Shown here: positions 40,819 to 49,820 of the stretch, piece after piece | How positions within the stretch are numbered: the first letter of the stretch is position 1 | Layout of the letters: every line of letters starts with the position of its first letter | Source: Streptomyces lanatus | GTDB taxonomy: Bacteria; Actinomycetota; Actinomycetes; Streptomycetales; Streptomycetaceae | NCBI RefSeq assembly: GCF_014655715.1 | Contig: NZ_BNBM01000015.1 | Location: forward strand, 62,001-126,000 | Direction of reading: 5' to 3' | Length of the DNA: 64,000 nt | Position numbers and translations under genes: made by a program | The notes under the pieces: model-generated | The model's database searches: none | What the model saw: only the letters and a program-made list of their open reading frames with translations | Told to the model about the DNA's origin: nothing

Positions 40819-41119
40819 GTCCGTCCCTCGCTCCCTGACCTCGTGACCGATGCCCCAGGAACGGGCCCTGGGACCAGTGTCCTGCCATGTGTGACCTCGT
40901 GAACAGCGCTGTTCCCCGTGAAAACGACACCGTTCGACGATCTGTACGCACGGGAGTCTAGGCCCTGCTAAAGAGACCGTAAGCAGCCCGTCACGCGTTG
41001 AGATCTCGTCGAGATGCGGGGGTGCCCCGCCCGTCGGTCGTCGGGGTGGGGTTTTCCCCCGGAGAACGCGGCGGACCGCTCCATGGCGCGGCGGCGCACC
41101 GCGCGGCACGCTAGCCCAT
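40819..41119. promoter_or_regulatory. Divergent promoter region of nuo2 and the histidine kinase genes, with a 14-bp palindrome
   Basis: 301 bases between nuoA (-) and the first histidine kinase gene (+). It contains the perfect palindrome GAACAGCGCTGTTC at 40901-40914 and the 8-bp palindrome GAGATCTC near 41000. The first is well placed to act on the nuo2 promoter. No consensus promoter was assigned. Confidence 0.5.
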
Positions 41120-42328
41120 ATGACCGAACGCCCCAGCCCTTCGCGTGACGCCTCCGGGCGGTCCGACCGCGAGCAGCCGCCGCTGCCACCGGCCCGTTTC
41201 GCCTACGACCGGCACACCTGGAAGGAGATCGCGCATCTCCTGGCGAACCTTCCGCTGTCCCTGCTCGGCTTCGTCTACGTCGCGGTGGTGCTGTTCACCG
41301 GCGCCCTGCTGACGTTGACCGTGATCGGCCTTCCGCTGCTCGCGGCCGGGCTGATCGGCGCGCGGCAGCTGGGCAAGATGGAGCGGGCACGCGCGCGTGC
41401 GCTGCTCGGGGTGCAGGTGGAGGAGCCGAGTCCGCTGCCGTTGCGCGGCGGCAAGGACGGCTTCTTCCCGCAGCTGTGGCAGGCGCTGAAGGACCCGGTC
41501 GGCTGGCGCACGATCCTCTACGACTTCATTCGGCTGCCCTGGGGCGTCCTTACCTTTGTCATCACGTTGACCTCGTTGTTCGTGCTGTGGCCGGTGCTGC
41601 CGTTCATCGCGCGCGGCCTGGCGAACGCGGACCGCGCGATGGTGCGCGGCCTGCTGTCGCCCTCCGATGAGCTGGAGCGCCGTATCGCCGAACTGGAGTC
41701 GGACCGGGGCGTCGTCGTTGACACGGCGGCGGCCGATCTACGGCGCATCGAGCGCGACCTGCACGACGGCGCACAGGCCCGGCTGGTCAACCTCGCCATG
41801 GGGCTGGGGCTGGCCAAGGAGAAGCTTCTGGAGGACCCGGACACGGCGGCTTCGATGGTCGAGGAGGCGCACGGCGAGGTGAAGCTCGCCCTGCAGGAAC
41901 TGCGCGATCTGGCGCGCGGCATCCATCCCGCCGTACTGACCGACCGGGGCCTGGACGCCGCCTTGTCGGCCGTCGCCTCACGCTGCACGGTGCGGGTGAA
42001 GGTGACCGTGGATCTGCTCTCCAGACCGGTGCAGGCCATCGAAGGCATCGCCTACTTCACCGTCTCCGAGCTCCTTCAGAACGTCAGCAAGCACAGCGGG
42101 GCGAGGTCGGCGTCGGTGGATGTGTGGCGGGCGAACGACCGGCTGCTCATCCAGGTGTCCGACGACGGCCGTGGCGGCGCCCGCCTCGACGGCGGCACGG
42201 GCATGCGCGGCCTCGCCGACCGCCTGGACGCCGTGGACGGACTGTTCGTGATCGAATCACCGACCGGCGGCCCGACGACGGTCACGGCCGAGCTGCCGTG
42301 GCGGGACCGCGTTCCTGGGGAGGGGTAG
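41120..42328 (+). CDS. Sensor histidine kinase (NarL-type, first of a paralogous pair)
   Basis: 402-residue kinase. Two pairs of membrane segments (about residues 38-80 and 128-165) form a putative-sensor domain of the PF13796 type. The dimerisation domain has the phosphoacceptor His215 in 'IERDLHDGAQARL', and the ATPase domain keeps the N box 'ELLQNVSKHS', 'VSDDGRGGA' and 'GTGMRGLADRLDAV'. It would phosphorylate the NarL-type regulator at 44687-45346. The next gene is a close paralogue. It is divergent from nuo2, as in S. coelicolor. Confidence 0.9.
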   Translation: MTERPSPSRDASGRSDREQPPLPPARFAYDRHTWKEIAHLLANLPLSLLGFVYVAVVLFTGALLTLTVIGLPLLAAGLIGARQLGKMERARARALLGVQVEEPSPLPLRGGKDGFFPQLWQALKDPVGWRTILYDFIRLPWGVLTFVITLTSLFVLWPVLPFIARGLANADRAMVRGLLSPSDELERRIAELESDRGVVVDTAAADLRRIERDLHDGAQARLVNLAMGLGLAKEKLLEDPDTAASMVEEAHGEVKLALQELRDLARGIHPAVLTDRGLDAALSAVASRCTVRVKVTVDLLSRPVQAIEGIAYFTVSELLQNVSKHSGARSASVDVWRANDRLLIQVSDDGRGGARLDGGTGMRGLADRLDAVDGLFVIESPTGGPTTVTAELPWRDRVPGEG

Positions 42329-43001
42329 GTCTGCGGGGACGGCTGGGGGCTGGTCGTCCGGGCGGACGGCTGAGGGCTGGTCGGGCGGACGCGGCTGAGG
42401 CCTGGTCTGCGGGGGGGGCGGCTGAGGGCTGCCTCGCGGCCAACCAGGGCGCGCGCAGGGCGGGGCCCCACGGTCAGCCAGGCGCCCGCGCGGGGCCAGC
42501 CTCACAGTCAGTCAGCCACGGCCCGGGCAGGGCCAAGCCCCACAGCCGGCCCTCGGCCTGAGCAGCGGCGGGCGTGGCTCGCTGCTGAGGCGGGGCGGGG
42601 TGTTCTGCTGGCCCCGCGCGCGGCTGCAGCCCGGGCTCGACGAGCCCCCGGCGCCTGGCTGAAGTCCATGCCCGGCCAGGGGCCCGCTCACGACTGGAAC
42701 CCACACGCGGCCAGGCACGCGACGACGGCCGAAGCCCACGCCGGGCCACGGCCCCAGGCACGGCCGAAGACCACACCCGCCCACAGCCCCACCGCACGGC
42801 CGAAGACCACCCCAAGACAGCGCCCCGCCCACACCAAGGCCCACCCACCCCCAGCCACCGGCCCGCCCCCAGGGGTAGGGAAAACCCCCCACCCAAGACG
42901 CCGACGACCTCCATGTCCCCCAGACCCCCGCTGCAGCAGGGTGGAGATACGACGGCACAGCCCCTGCGGGGCTGATGGGACGAGGAGAACGGACGACGCC
43001 G
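42329..43001. other. Gene-free, strand-asymmetric low-complexity spacer between the two kinase genes
   Basis: About 670 bases with no credible gene. The first 250 bases are G-rich with near-repeats of GGCTGAGGGCTGG; from about 42480 the plus strand turns C-rich. A CACGGCCGAAG-like unit recurs three times (around 42724, 42762 and 42798). Many complementary GGGGC/GCCCC runs could pair. It may be a degenerated coding remnant or a repeat-derived spacer; nothing functional can be assigned. Confidence 0.5.
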
Positions 43002-44369
43002 ATGGCCACGGATTACGGACAGGGCTACGGGCACGGGCAGGGATACGGGCACGGGCTCGACCTGCCCGAGCACGGCGGTGAGCGGCGGCACCGGGTGCCG
43101 GCCGGGCTGCGGGCGCCGTTCGAGGCACGGAGCTGGCGCGAGTTCGGATATGTGCTGCTCAGCCTGCCGATCAGCATCATGCTGTTCGTGTACGCCATCA
43201 CCATGGTGTCGCTGGGCGCCGGCCTGCTGGTGACGTTCTTGGGCATCCCGGTGCTGGCGGCGGGCCTGGCCGGCTGCCGCGGCTTCGGGATGCTGGAGCG
43301 GGCACGCGCGCGTGCGCTGCTGAAGCTGGACGTGGCCGAGCCGGAGCCGCTGCGGATGCGCCGGCGCGGCTTCATGGCGTGGATGGGCGCCGTACTGAAG
43401 AGCGGCACGTCATGGCGGGCCCTGATGTACGCGGTGCTGCACTTCCCGTGGGCGGTGTTCTCCTTCGTCGTCGCCCTGAACGTGTGGGCGTACGGCTGGG
43501 CGCTGCTGACGTATCCGCTGTGGTTCTGGGTCTTCCCGATGTGGGCCGGTCAGGACGGCCTTCAGATCTTCGGCGACGAGACCCACAGCATCTACCTCGA
43601 CAACCCCTTCGAGATCACGGTGACCGCGCTGGTGGGCCTGCTGTTCACGCTGGCCACGCCCTGGATCGTGCGGGCCCTGACGTCGGTGGACCGGCTGATG
43701 GTGCACGGCCTGCTCGGCCCGTCGCCGCTGGCCACGCGCGTGGTGGAGCTGGAGTCCGACCGCGGTGTCGTGGTCGATACGGCCGCCGCCGACCTGCGCC
43801 GTATCGAGCGCGATCTGCACGACGGCGCGCAGGCCCGCCTGGTGGCCCTGGCCATGGATCTGGGCCTGGCGAAGGAGAAGCTGACCGAGGATCCGCAGGC
43901 CGCCGCGCGGATGGTGGACGAGGCGCACGGCGAGGTGAAGACGGCGCTTCAGGAGCTGCGTGATCTGGCCCGCGGTATCCATCCGGCGGTTCTGACCGAC
44001 CGCGGTCTGGACGCGGCCCTGTCGGCGGTGGCCTCGCGCTGCACCGTGTCGGTGGAGGTCCAGGTGGACCTGGTGGAGCGGCCGGTGCCGGCGATCGAGG
44101 GGATCGCGTACTTCACGGTGTCGGAGCTGCTGCAGAACATCAGCAAGCACTCGCGGGCCACGTGGGCGGCCGTGGATGTGTGGCGGGTGGAGAACCGGCT
44201 GATGCTGCAGGTCGTGGACAACGGCATCGGCGGCGCGGACACCTCCGGCGGCTCGGGCCTGTCGGGGCTGGCCGAGCGGCTCGACGCGGTGGACGGGATC
44301 CTGGTCGTCGACTCGCCGGTCGGGGGGCCGACCCGGGTGACGGCGGAGCTGCCCTGGCGGACCGTGTAG
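43002..44369 (+). CDS. Sensor histidine kinase (second of the paralogous pair)
   Basis: 455-residue kinase with the same layout as its neighbour: putative-sensor membrane domain, then 'IERDLHDGAQARLVALAMDLGLAKEKL' (in parts) with the phosphoacceptor His, then N box 'ELLQNISKHS' and 'VVDNGIGGA'. Across the dimerisation and ATPase domains it is nearly identical to the first kinase, while the sensor part has an added segment around residues 165-210 (aromatic-rich, 'WVFPMWAGQDGLQ'). The N-terminus holds a repeated 'GYGHG' motif. ATG 43002 is used; ATG 42975 is in frame and possible. One response regulator gene follows, shared by both kinases by inference. Confidence 0.9.
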   Translation: MATDYGQGYGHGQGYGHGLDLPEHGGERRHRVPAGLRAPFEARSWREFGYVLLSLPISIMLFVYAITMVSLGAGLLVTFLGIPVLAAGLAGCRGFGMLERARARALLKLDVAEPEPLRMRRRGFMAWMGAVLKSGTSWRALMYAVLHFPWAVFSFVVALNVWAYGWALLTYPLWFWVFPMWAGQDGLQIFGDETHSIYLDNPFEITVTALVGLLFTLATPWIVRALTSVDRLMVHGLLGPSPLATRVVELESDRGVVVDTAAADLRRIERDLHDGAQARLVALAMDLGLAKEKLTEDPQAAARMVDEAHGEVKTALQELRDLARGIHPAVLTDRGLDAALSAVASRCTVSVEVQVDLVERPVPAIEGIAYFTVSELLQNISKHSRATWAAVDVWRVENRLMLQVVDNGIGGADTSGGSGLSGLAERLDAVDGILVVDSPVGGPTRVTAELPWRTV

Positions 44370-44452
44370 GTGGTGTGGTTCGGGTGGGCCGGTCGGCCCA
44401 CCCGGTGAGGGATCCGGCTCCGGTTCCGGTTGGTTCGGGGCCGGATTCCCGT

Positions 44453-44494
44453 GTGTTCGCAAGCACCCCCGAGGTGTTCACAAGCTCCCCCGAG
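44453..44494. promoter_or_regulatory. 21-bp tandem direct repeat upstream of the response regulator gene
   Basis: Two adjacent 21-base copies, 44453-44473 and 44474-44494, beginning GTGTTC(G/A)CAAGC and ending CCCCCGAG, with two differences. Spacing of 21 bases equals two helical turns, as expected for tandem sites of a dimeric LuxR/NarL-type regulator. It lies about 200 bases upstream of the response regulator start, inside an otherwise gene-free 317-base stretch (44370-44686). Confidence 0.5.
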
Positions 44495-44686
44495 CGATAT
44501 CGCGGCCATGCGCCCCGAAGACGCCCCCTTTCTCCCCACGCGATCCGAACTGCGGCCGACGGGTTATCCACAGGCCCGGTGAGGAAGAGCCGATCGCGGG
44601 ATACTGAGGTCGCGAGGGACGACAGGGCCGGGGGGATGCTCGGCCGAACGCCAAGGCTCGGGGGGCCGAGGATCGTGGAGGACAGG

Positions 44687-45346
44687 GTGCGGGTGGTCAT
44701 CGCCGAGGATTCGGTGCTGCTCAGGGAGGGGCTGACTCGGCTGTTGACCGACCGTGGGCATGAGGTCGTGGCGGGGGTCGGCGACGGTGACGCGCTGGTC
44801 AAGACCATCACAGAGCTGGACGGTCAGGGCGAGCTGCCGGACGTGGTGGTGGCGGACGTGCGGATGCCGCCGACGCACACCGACGAGGGAGTGCGGGCGG
44901 CGGTGCTGCTGCGCAAGGCACACCCCGGACTCGGGGTACTCGTCCTGTCGCAGTACGTGGAGGAGCGGTACGCCACGGAGCTGCTGGCCGGTTCCAGCCG
45001 CGGGGTCGGCTATCTGCTGAAGGACCGCGTGGCGGAGGTCCGTGAGTTCGTGGACGCGGTGGTGCGGGTGGCCCAGGGGGGTACGGCCCTCGACCCGGAG
45101 GTCGTCGCCCAGCTGCTGGGCCGCAGCCGTAAGCAGGACGTGCTCGCGGGGCTCACCCCGCGAGAGCGGGAGGTCCTGGGGCTGATGGCCGAGGGGCGGA
45201 CCAACTCCGCGATCGCCCGGCAGCTGGTGGTGAGCGACGGCGCGGTCGAGAAGCACGTCAGCAACATCTTCCTCAAGCTCGGGCTGTCCCCGAGCGACGG
45301 GGACCACCGACGGGTGCTCGCGGTCCTCACCTACCTGAACTCCTGA
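44687..45346 (+). CDS. NarL/LuxR-family response regulator
   Basis: 219-residue regulator. The receiver domain has the acid pocket 'VVIAEDSVLLREGL' and the phosphoacceptor Asp57 in 'DVVVADVRMPP'. The C-terminal LuxR domain reads 'LTPREREVLGLMAEGRTNSAIARQL' and 'SDGAVEKHVSNIFLKLGL'. Partner of the two upstream histidine kinases. Targets are unknown; the 21-bp repeat upstream and the adjacent nuo2 operon are natural candidates. GTG 44687 was chosen because GGAGG lies five bases upstream and the protein then begins right at the first strand; GTG 44675 is possible. Confidence 0.92.
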   Translation: MRVVIAEDSVLLREGLTRLLTDRGHEVVAGVGDGDALVKTITELDGQGELPDVVVADVRMPPTHTDEGVRAAVLLRKAHPGLGVLVLSQYVEERYATELLAGSSRGVGYLLKDRVAEVREFVDAVVRVAQGGTALDPEVVAQLLGRSRKQDVLAGLTPREREVLGLMAEGRTNSAIARQLVVSDGAVEKHVSNIFLKLGLSPSDGDHRRVLAVLTYLNS

Positions 45347-45621
45347 CGGAGCGACACCGTGTCAGTGAAGTGGGTGACCGCTCCCGCGGCATCCACCGGA
45401 CGGACGCGAACACGGCAACCGAACAAACGGCAGGGAGCGTCTTCACAAGCAGCGCCGGGGGGCGTGTAAATCATGACAAGTCAGGGTGGCGAACCGTCTC
45501 AAATCCATGTCCGTCATGCGAATGGCCCAGGGAGGGCGACCTCCGCGGACGTAGGGTTGATCCTGGGAAGGCTTGCGGGAAGGCCATGCCCAGACAGCCG
45601 CCTCGAAGGAGGTCCAGTTCA

Positions 45622-47553
45622 GTGACCAGCCAGGTCAGTAGCCCAGCGGAGCAGGCCGACGAAGCCGTCGTGGGAGAGCAGCGCAAACCGGCAGGGACGA
45701 CGAAGGATGTCCGCCGGCTGGACCGAGTGATCATTCGATTCGCGGGGGACTCGGGCGACGGTATGCAGCTCACCGGCGACCGTTTCACCTCGGAAACGGC
45801 GACATTCGGCAACGACCTGTCGACGTTGCCGAACTTCCCCGCCGAGATCCGCGCCCCTGCCGGAACCCTGCCGGGCGTGTCCTCCTTCCAGCTGCACTTC
45901 GCCGACCACGACATCCTGACCCCGGGCGACGCGCCGAACGTGCTGGTGGCGATGAACCCGGCGGCCCTGAAGGCCAACCTCGCCGATCTGCCGCGCGGCG
46001 CGGAGATCATCGTCAACACGGACGAGTTCACCAAACGGGCGATGCAGAAGGTCGGCTACGACACCTCACCGCTGGAGGACGGCTCGCTCGACGGGTACAG
46101 CCTCCACCCGGTGCCGCTGACGACGCTGACGGTCGAGGCGCTGAAGGAGTTCGACCTCACGCGCAAGGAGGCCGAGCGCAGCAAGAACATGTTCGCGCTC
46201 GGCCTGCTGAGCTGGATGTACCACCGGCCGACCGAGGGCACCGAGAAGTTCCTGAAGTCGAAGTTCGCCAAGAAGCCCGACATCGCGGCGGCCAATATCG
46301 CCGCCTTCCGCGCGGGCTGGAACTTCGGTGAGACGACCGAGGACTTCGCCGTCTCCTACGAGATCGCCCCGGCGACGACGGCCTTCCCGGTGGGCACCTA
46401 CCGGAACATCTCCGGGAACCTCGCCCTGTCCTACGGACTGGTCGCCGCGTCTCGCCAGGCGGACCTGCCGCTGTATCTGGGCTCGTACCCGATCACCCCG
46501 GCCTCGGACATCCTGCACGAGCTGAGCCGGCACAAGAACTTCGGCGTACGGACCTTCCAGGCCGAGGACGAGATCGCCGGCATCGGCGCGGCGCTGGGGG
46601 CGGCCTTCGGCGGCTCGCTCGCAGTGACGACGACGTCCGGTCCGGGCGTGGCCCTGAAGTCGGAGAGCATCGGCCTCGCGGTCTCGCTCGAACTGCCGCT
46701 GCTGGTGATCGACATCCAGCGCGGCGGCCCCTCGACCGGACTGCCGACCAAGACCGAGCAGGCGGACCTGCTCCAGGCGATGTTCGGGCGCAACGGCGAG
46801 GCGCCGGTGCCGATCGTCGCCCCGTGCACCCCGGCCGACTGCTTCGACGCGGCCCTGGAGGCGGCGCGGATCGCGCTGACGTACCGCACCCCGGTGATGC
46901 TGCTGTCGGACGGCTATCTGGCCAACGGCTCGGAGCCGTGGCGGATCCCGGAGCTGGATGAACTGCCGGATCTGACGGTGCAGTTCGCACAGGGACCGAA
47001 CCACACCCTGGACGACGGCAGCGAGGTCTTCTGGCCGTACAAGCGCGACCCGCAGACCCTCGCGCGGCCGTGGGCGATCCCGGGCACGCCGGGCCTGGAG
47101 CACCGCATCGGCGGCATCGAGAAGGAGGACGGCACGGGCAACATCTCGTACGCCCCGGCCAACCACGACTTCATGGTGCGCACCCGCCAGGCCAAGATTG
47201 ACGGCATCGAGGTGCCGGACCTGGAGGTCGACGACCCGCACGAGGCGAAGACGCTGGTGTTGGGCTGGGGATCGACGTACGGCCCGATCACGGCGGCGGT
47301 GCGTCGGCTGCGGACCGCGGGAGAGTCGATCGCGCAGGCGCATCTGCGTCATCTGAACCCGTTCCCGCGCAACCTCGGCGTGGTACTCGGGCGGTACGAG
47401 AAGGTGGTGATCCCCGAGATGAACCTCGGCCAGCTCGCCACCCTGATCAGGGCGAAATACCTGGTGGACGCACACTCGTACAACCAGGTGAACGGCATGC
47501 CGTTCAAGGCGGAACAGCTTGCCAAGGCTCTCAAGGAGGCCATCGATGCCTGA
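45622..47553 (+). CDS. korA: 2-oxoglutarate:ferredoxin oxidoreductase, fused gamma-alpha subunit
   Basis: 643-residue subunit that, with KorB, oxidises 2-oxoglutarate to succinyl-CoA and passes electrons to ferredoxin. Residues about 30-210 are the gamma domain ('IRFAGDSGDGMQLTGDRF') and the remainder the alpha domain ('GSYPITPASDILHELS', 'ALGAAFGGSLAVTTTSGPG'), the fused form usual in actinobacteria. The GTG start at 45622 has AAGGAGGT ten bases upstream. It overlaps korB by eight bases. The gene follows the two-component system and lies across from nuo2, the same order as in S. coelicolor. Confidence 0.95.
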   Translation: MTSQVSSPAEQADEAVVGEQRKPAGTTKDVRRLDRVIIRFAGDSGDGMQLTGDRFTSETATFGNDLSTLPNFPAEIRAPAGTLPGVSSFQLHFADHDILTPGDAPNVLVAMNPAALKANLADLPRGAEIIVNTDEFTKRAMQKVGYDTSPLEDGSLDGYSLHPVPLTTLTVEALKEFDLTRKEAERSKNMFALGLLSWMYHRPTEGTEKFLKSKFAKKPDIAAANIAAFRAGWNFGETTEDFAVSYEIAPATTAFPVGTYRNISGNLALSYGLVAASRQADLPLYLGSYPITPASDILHELSRHKNFGVRTFQAEDEIAGIGAALGAAFGGSLAVTTTSGPGVALKSESIGLAVSLELPLLVIDIQRGGPSTGLPTKTEQADLLQAMFGRNGEAPVPIVAPCTPADCFDAALEAARIALTYRTPVMLLSDGYLANGSEPWRIPELDELPDLTVQFAQGPNHTLDDGSEVFWPYKRDPQTLARPWAIPGTPGLEHRIGGIEKEDGTGNISYAPANHDFMVRTRQAKIDGIEVPDLEVDDPHEAKTLVLGWGSTYGPITAAVRRLRTAGESIAQAHLRHLNPFPRNLGVVLGRYEKVVIPEMNLGQLATLIRAKYLVDAHSYNQVNGMPFKAEQLAKALKEAIDA

Positions 47554-48625
47554 GACGTCCACGGAAGGCACGGGCACGATCGAGGCACTCTCGCTCGTCC
47601 CCAAGGCCGAGGCCCGCCAGTCCATGAAGGACTTCAAGTCCGATCAGGAAGTGCGCTGGTGCCCCGGCTGCGGTGACTACGCGATCCTGGCCGCGGTCCA
47701 GGGCTTCATGCCGGAGCTGGGCCTGGCCAAGGAGAACATCGTCTTCGTCTCGGGCATCGGCTGTTCCTCCCGCTTCCCGTACTACATGAACACGTACGGG
47801 ATGCACTCCATCCACGGCCGTGCCCCGGCCATCGCGACGGGCTTGGCCACCAGCAGGCGGGATCTGAGCGTCTGGGTCGTCACCGGTGACGGTGACGCGC
47901 TGTCGATCGGCGGCAACCATCTGATCCACGCCCTGCGGCGCAACGTCAACCTGAAGATCCTTCTCTTCAACAACCGGATCTACGGTCTGACGAAGGGCCA
48001 GTACTCCCCGACCTCGGAGGTCGGCAAGATCACCAAGTCGACGCCGATGGGTTCGCTGGACGCGCCCTTCAACCCGGTGTCCCTCGCCATCGGCGCGGAG
48101 GCGTCCTTCGTGGCCCGCACGGTGGACTCCGACCGCAAGCACCTCACGCAGGTGCTGCGCGAGGCGGCGGCGCACCGGGGTACGGCGCTGATCGAGATCT
48201 ACCAGAACTGCAACATCTTCAATGACGGCGCCTTCGAGGTCCTCAAGGACCGGCAGCAGGCCGAGGAGGCGGTGATCCGCCTGGAGCACGGGCAGCCGAT
48301 CCGCTTCGGCACGGACGGCTCGCGCGGTGTCGTACGGGACGCGCAGACCGGTGATCTGAAGGTGGTCACCGTCACCCCGGAGAACGAGTCGCAGATCCTG
48401 GTCCACGACGCCCGCTCCGCGTCCCCGACCACGGCCTTCGCCCTGTCCCGGCTGGCCGACCCGGACACCCTGCACCACACCCCGATCGGTGTGTTCCGTT
48501 CGGTGGAGCGCCCGGTGTACGACACGCAGATGGCCGACCAGCTGGATTCGGCGATCGAGCAGAACGGCAAGGGGGACCTGGCGGCGTTGCTGGCGGGCGG
48601 GGACACCTGGACGGTCGTCGGATAA
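47546..48625 (+). CDS. korB: 2-oxoglutarate:ferredoxin oxidoreductase, beta subunit
   Basis: 359-residue thiamine diphosphate-binding subunit. 'VRWCPGCGDYAI' holds cluster-ligand cysteines, 'GIGCSSRFPYYMNTYG' follows, and 'VVTGDGDALSIGGNHLIHALRRN' (in part) is the diphosphate/Mg motif ending in 'LLFNNRIYG'. With KorA it forms a ferredoxin-reducing bypass of the 2-oxoglutarate dehydrogenase step. Its ATG sits inside the end of korA, with AAGGAGG just upstream, so synthesis is coupled. Confidence 0.95.
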   Translation: MPETSTEGTGTIEALSLVPKAEARQSMKDFKSDQEVRWCPGCGDYAILAAVQGFMPELGLAKENIVFVSGIGCSSRFPYYMNTYGMHSIHGRAPAIATGLATSRRDLSVWVVTGDGDALSIGGNHLIHALRRNVNLKILLFNNRIYGLTKGQYSPTSEVGKITKSTPMGSLDAPFNPVSLAIGAEASFVARTVDSDRKHLTQVLREAAAHRGTALIEIYQNCNIFNDGAFEVLKDRQQAEEAVIRLEHGQPIRFGTDGSRGVVRDAQTGDLKVVTVTPENESQILVHDARSASPTTAFALSRLADPDTLHHTPIGVFRSVERPVYDTQMADQLDSAIEQNGKGDLAALLAGGDTWTVVG

Positions 48626-48650
48626 CCGACGCGATCGGACGACGAACCGA

Positions 48651-48680
48651 GGGCCTGGGCGCACAGCGGCGCCCGGGCCC
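48651..48680 (+). terminator. Terminator hairpin after korB
   Basis: GGGCCTGGGCGC pairs with GCGCCCGGGCCC (12 bp, one G-T wobble) across a six-base loop, 25 bases past the korB stop. Confidence 0.8.
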
Positions 48681-48799
48681 TTCGCATCGCACAACCAGCC
48701 GCGCCGGTGATGTCCTCACCGCCGTCACGCATCGGGAAACGAAGATGTCGGGACAGTTCGCACCCGAAGCACTTCCCCGATCCATGGGATCCGGCCTCC

Positions 48800-49315
48800 T
48801 CAGTGGGTCGGCGACTCGGAGTCGGGGCCGACGACCCACCACTCGTCGAGGTCGTCGAGGCGCTCGTCCATGATGGCGTCCACGGCCCTGCCGACACGGG
48901 CTTCGAAGGAATCCGGAGGCAGGTCCTGACGCCCATGGGCGGACCGCTGCCAGTACTCCGTGAAGACCGGATTGCGCCGCAGCACCTTCAGATGGCCGAG
49001 GAGTTCGCTGCGGTCGAGGGCACCGACCCGATGGCCCAGCAGGATGAGCGCGTACTGCGCATTGGCGTTCAGCATCTGCCGGCGCTTCTCGTCGGACAGA
49101 TCGGTGAACGTGCTCAAGGAGTCGGCGAGGGACGGATCGTCGATCGCCCGGTCCAGCCGCCCCAGCAGGAAGCCCTGGAGCTGGATCAGATTGGCCCGGT
49201 GCATCTCCTCCGCCAGCCGGCCGATGGCGTCGGTCATGCCCCCGATCAGCTGAACGGCCTGTTCGAGCAGCTCCAGTACCGGCGCCACCCGCTCTTCCCG
49301 GTTCGACACAGTCAT
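48800..49315 (-). CDS. DUF6082-type hypothetical protein
   Basis: 171-residue helical protein of unknown function resembling DUF6082 proteins that are abundant in streptomycetes; the 'LILLGHRVGALDRSELLGHLKVLRRNPVFTEYW' region (read in pieces) is the conserved part. An amphipathic N-terminal helix ('VLELLEQAVQLIGGMTDAIGRLAEEM') may dimerise. The C-terminal 30 residues are acidic and Trp-containing. ATG 49315 was preferred over the upstream in-frame ATG. Convergent with korB and separate from its neighbours. Confidence 0.72.
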   Translation of the reverse strand: MTVSNREERVAPVLELLEQAVQLIGGMTDAIGRLAEEMHRANLIQLQGFLLGRLDRAIDDPSLADSLSTFTDLSDEKRRQMLNANAQYALILLGHRVGALDRSELLGHLKVLRRNPVFTEYWQRSAHGRQDLPPDSFEARVGRAVDAIMDERLDDLDEWWVVGPDSESPTH

Positions 49316-49409
49316 GCCCCGCCCCCGATCCGCTGAGAGACAACGCTTCAACCCCAGCGTGCAAGCGGGCGCGGGAAGCGGAAAGGGGGCGCCAGGACGA
49401 ACCTGCCGC

Positions 49410-49817
49410 TCAGGAGGTGCTCCTGCGCGCGTCGTACACCTCCCGCGCCTTCAGCACCTCCGCCATCCGCTCCTCGGTCCACAGCGCCAGCCCCCGCACC
49501 TGCTGTGCGGCCTCGCGGCCCAGGTCGGTCAGGGAGTAGTCGACCCTCGGGGGGATCACCGGCTTGGCGTCGCGATGGATCAGGCCGTCGCGCTCCAGGG
49601 TCTGGAGGGTCTGGGTCAGCATCTTCTCGCTGACGCGGCCGATCGCACGGCGCAGTTCGCTGAAGCGATACGGGCGTTCCAGGAGCTCGATCAGCACGAG
49701 GACGCCCCAGCGGCTGGTGACATGCTCCAGCACCATCCGGTGCGGGCACATCTGCTCACCGGTGTCGTACTTGCCCGTCGGTCCCGTCACGCTGCTCACC
49801 ACATCACTTACTGCCAT
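49410..49817 (-). CDS. HxlR-family redox/quinone-sensing repressor
   Basis: 135-residue winged-helix regulator: 'CPHRMVLEHVTSRWGVLVLIELLERPYRFSELRRAI' (in parts) is the family core. A single conserved cysteine in 'EQMCPHR' near residue 24 is where YodB, CatR and QorR sense quinones or diamide. The gene is divergent from the qorB-like gene, the arrangement seen for QorR in Corynebacterium and ytfH/ytfG in E. coli. It likely represses qorB and itself through the inverted repeat at 49821-49845. Confidence 0.9.
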   Translation of the reverse strand: MAVSDVVSSVTGPTGKYDTGEQMCPHRMVLEHVTSRWGVLVLIELLERPYRFSELRRAIGRVSEKMLTQTLQTLERDGLIHRDAKPVIPPRVDYSLTDLGREAAQQVRGLALWTEERMAEVLKAREVYDARRSTS

Positions 49818-49820
49818 GCC

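Noticed and set aside
40901..40914. LexA/SOS box
   Set aside because: The actinobacterial SOS box is GAAC-N4-GTTC; this site has six bases between the arms, and nuo genes are not SOS targets.
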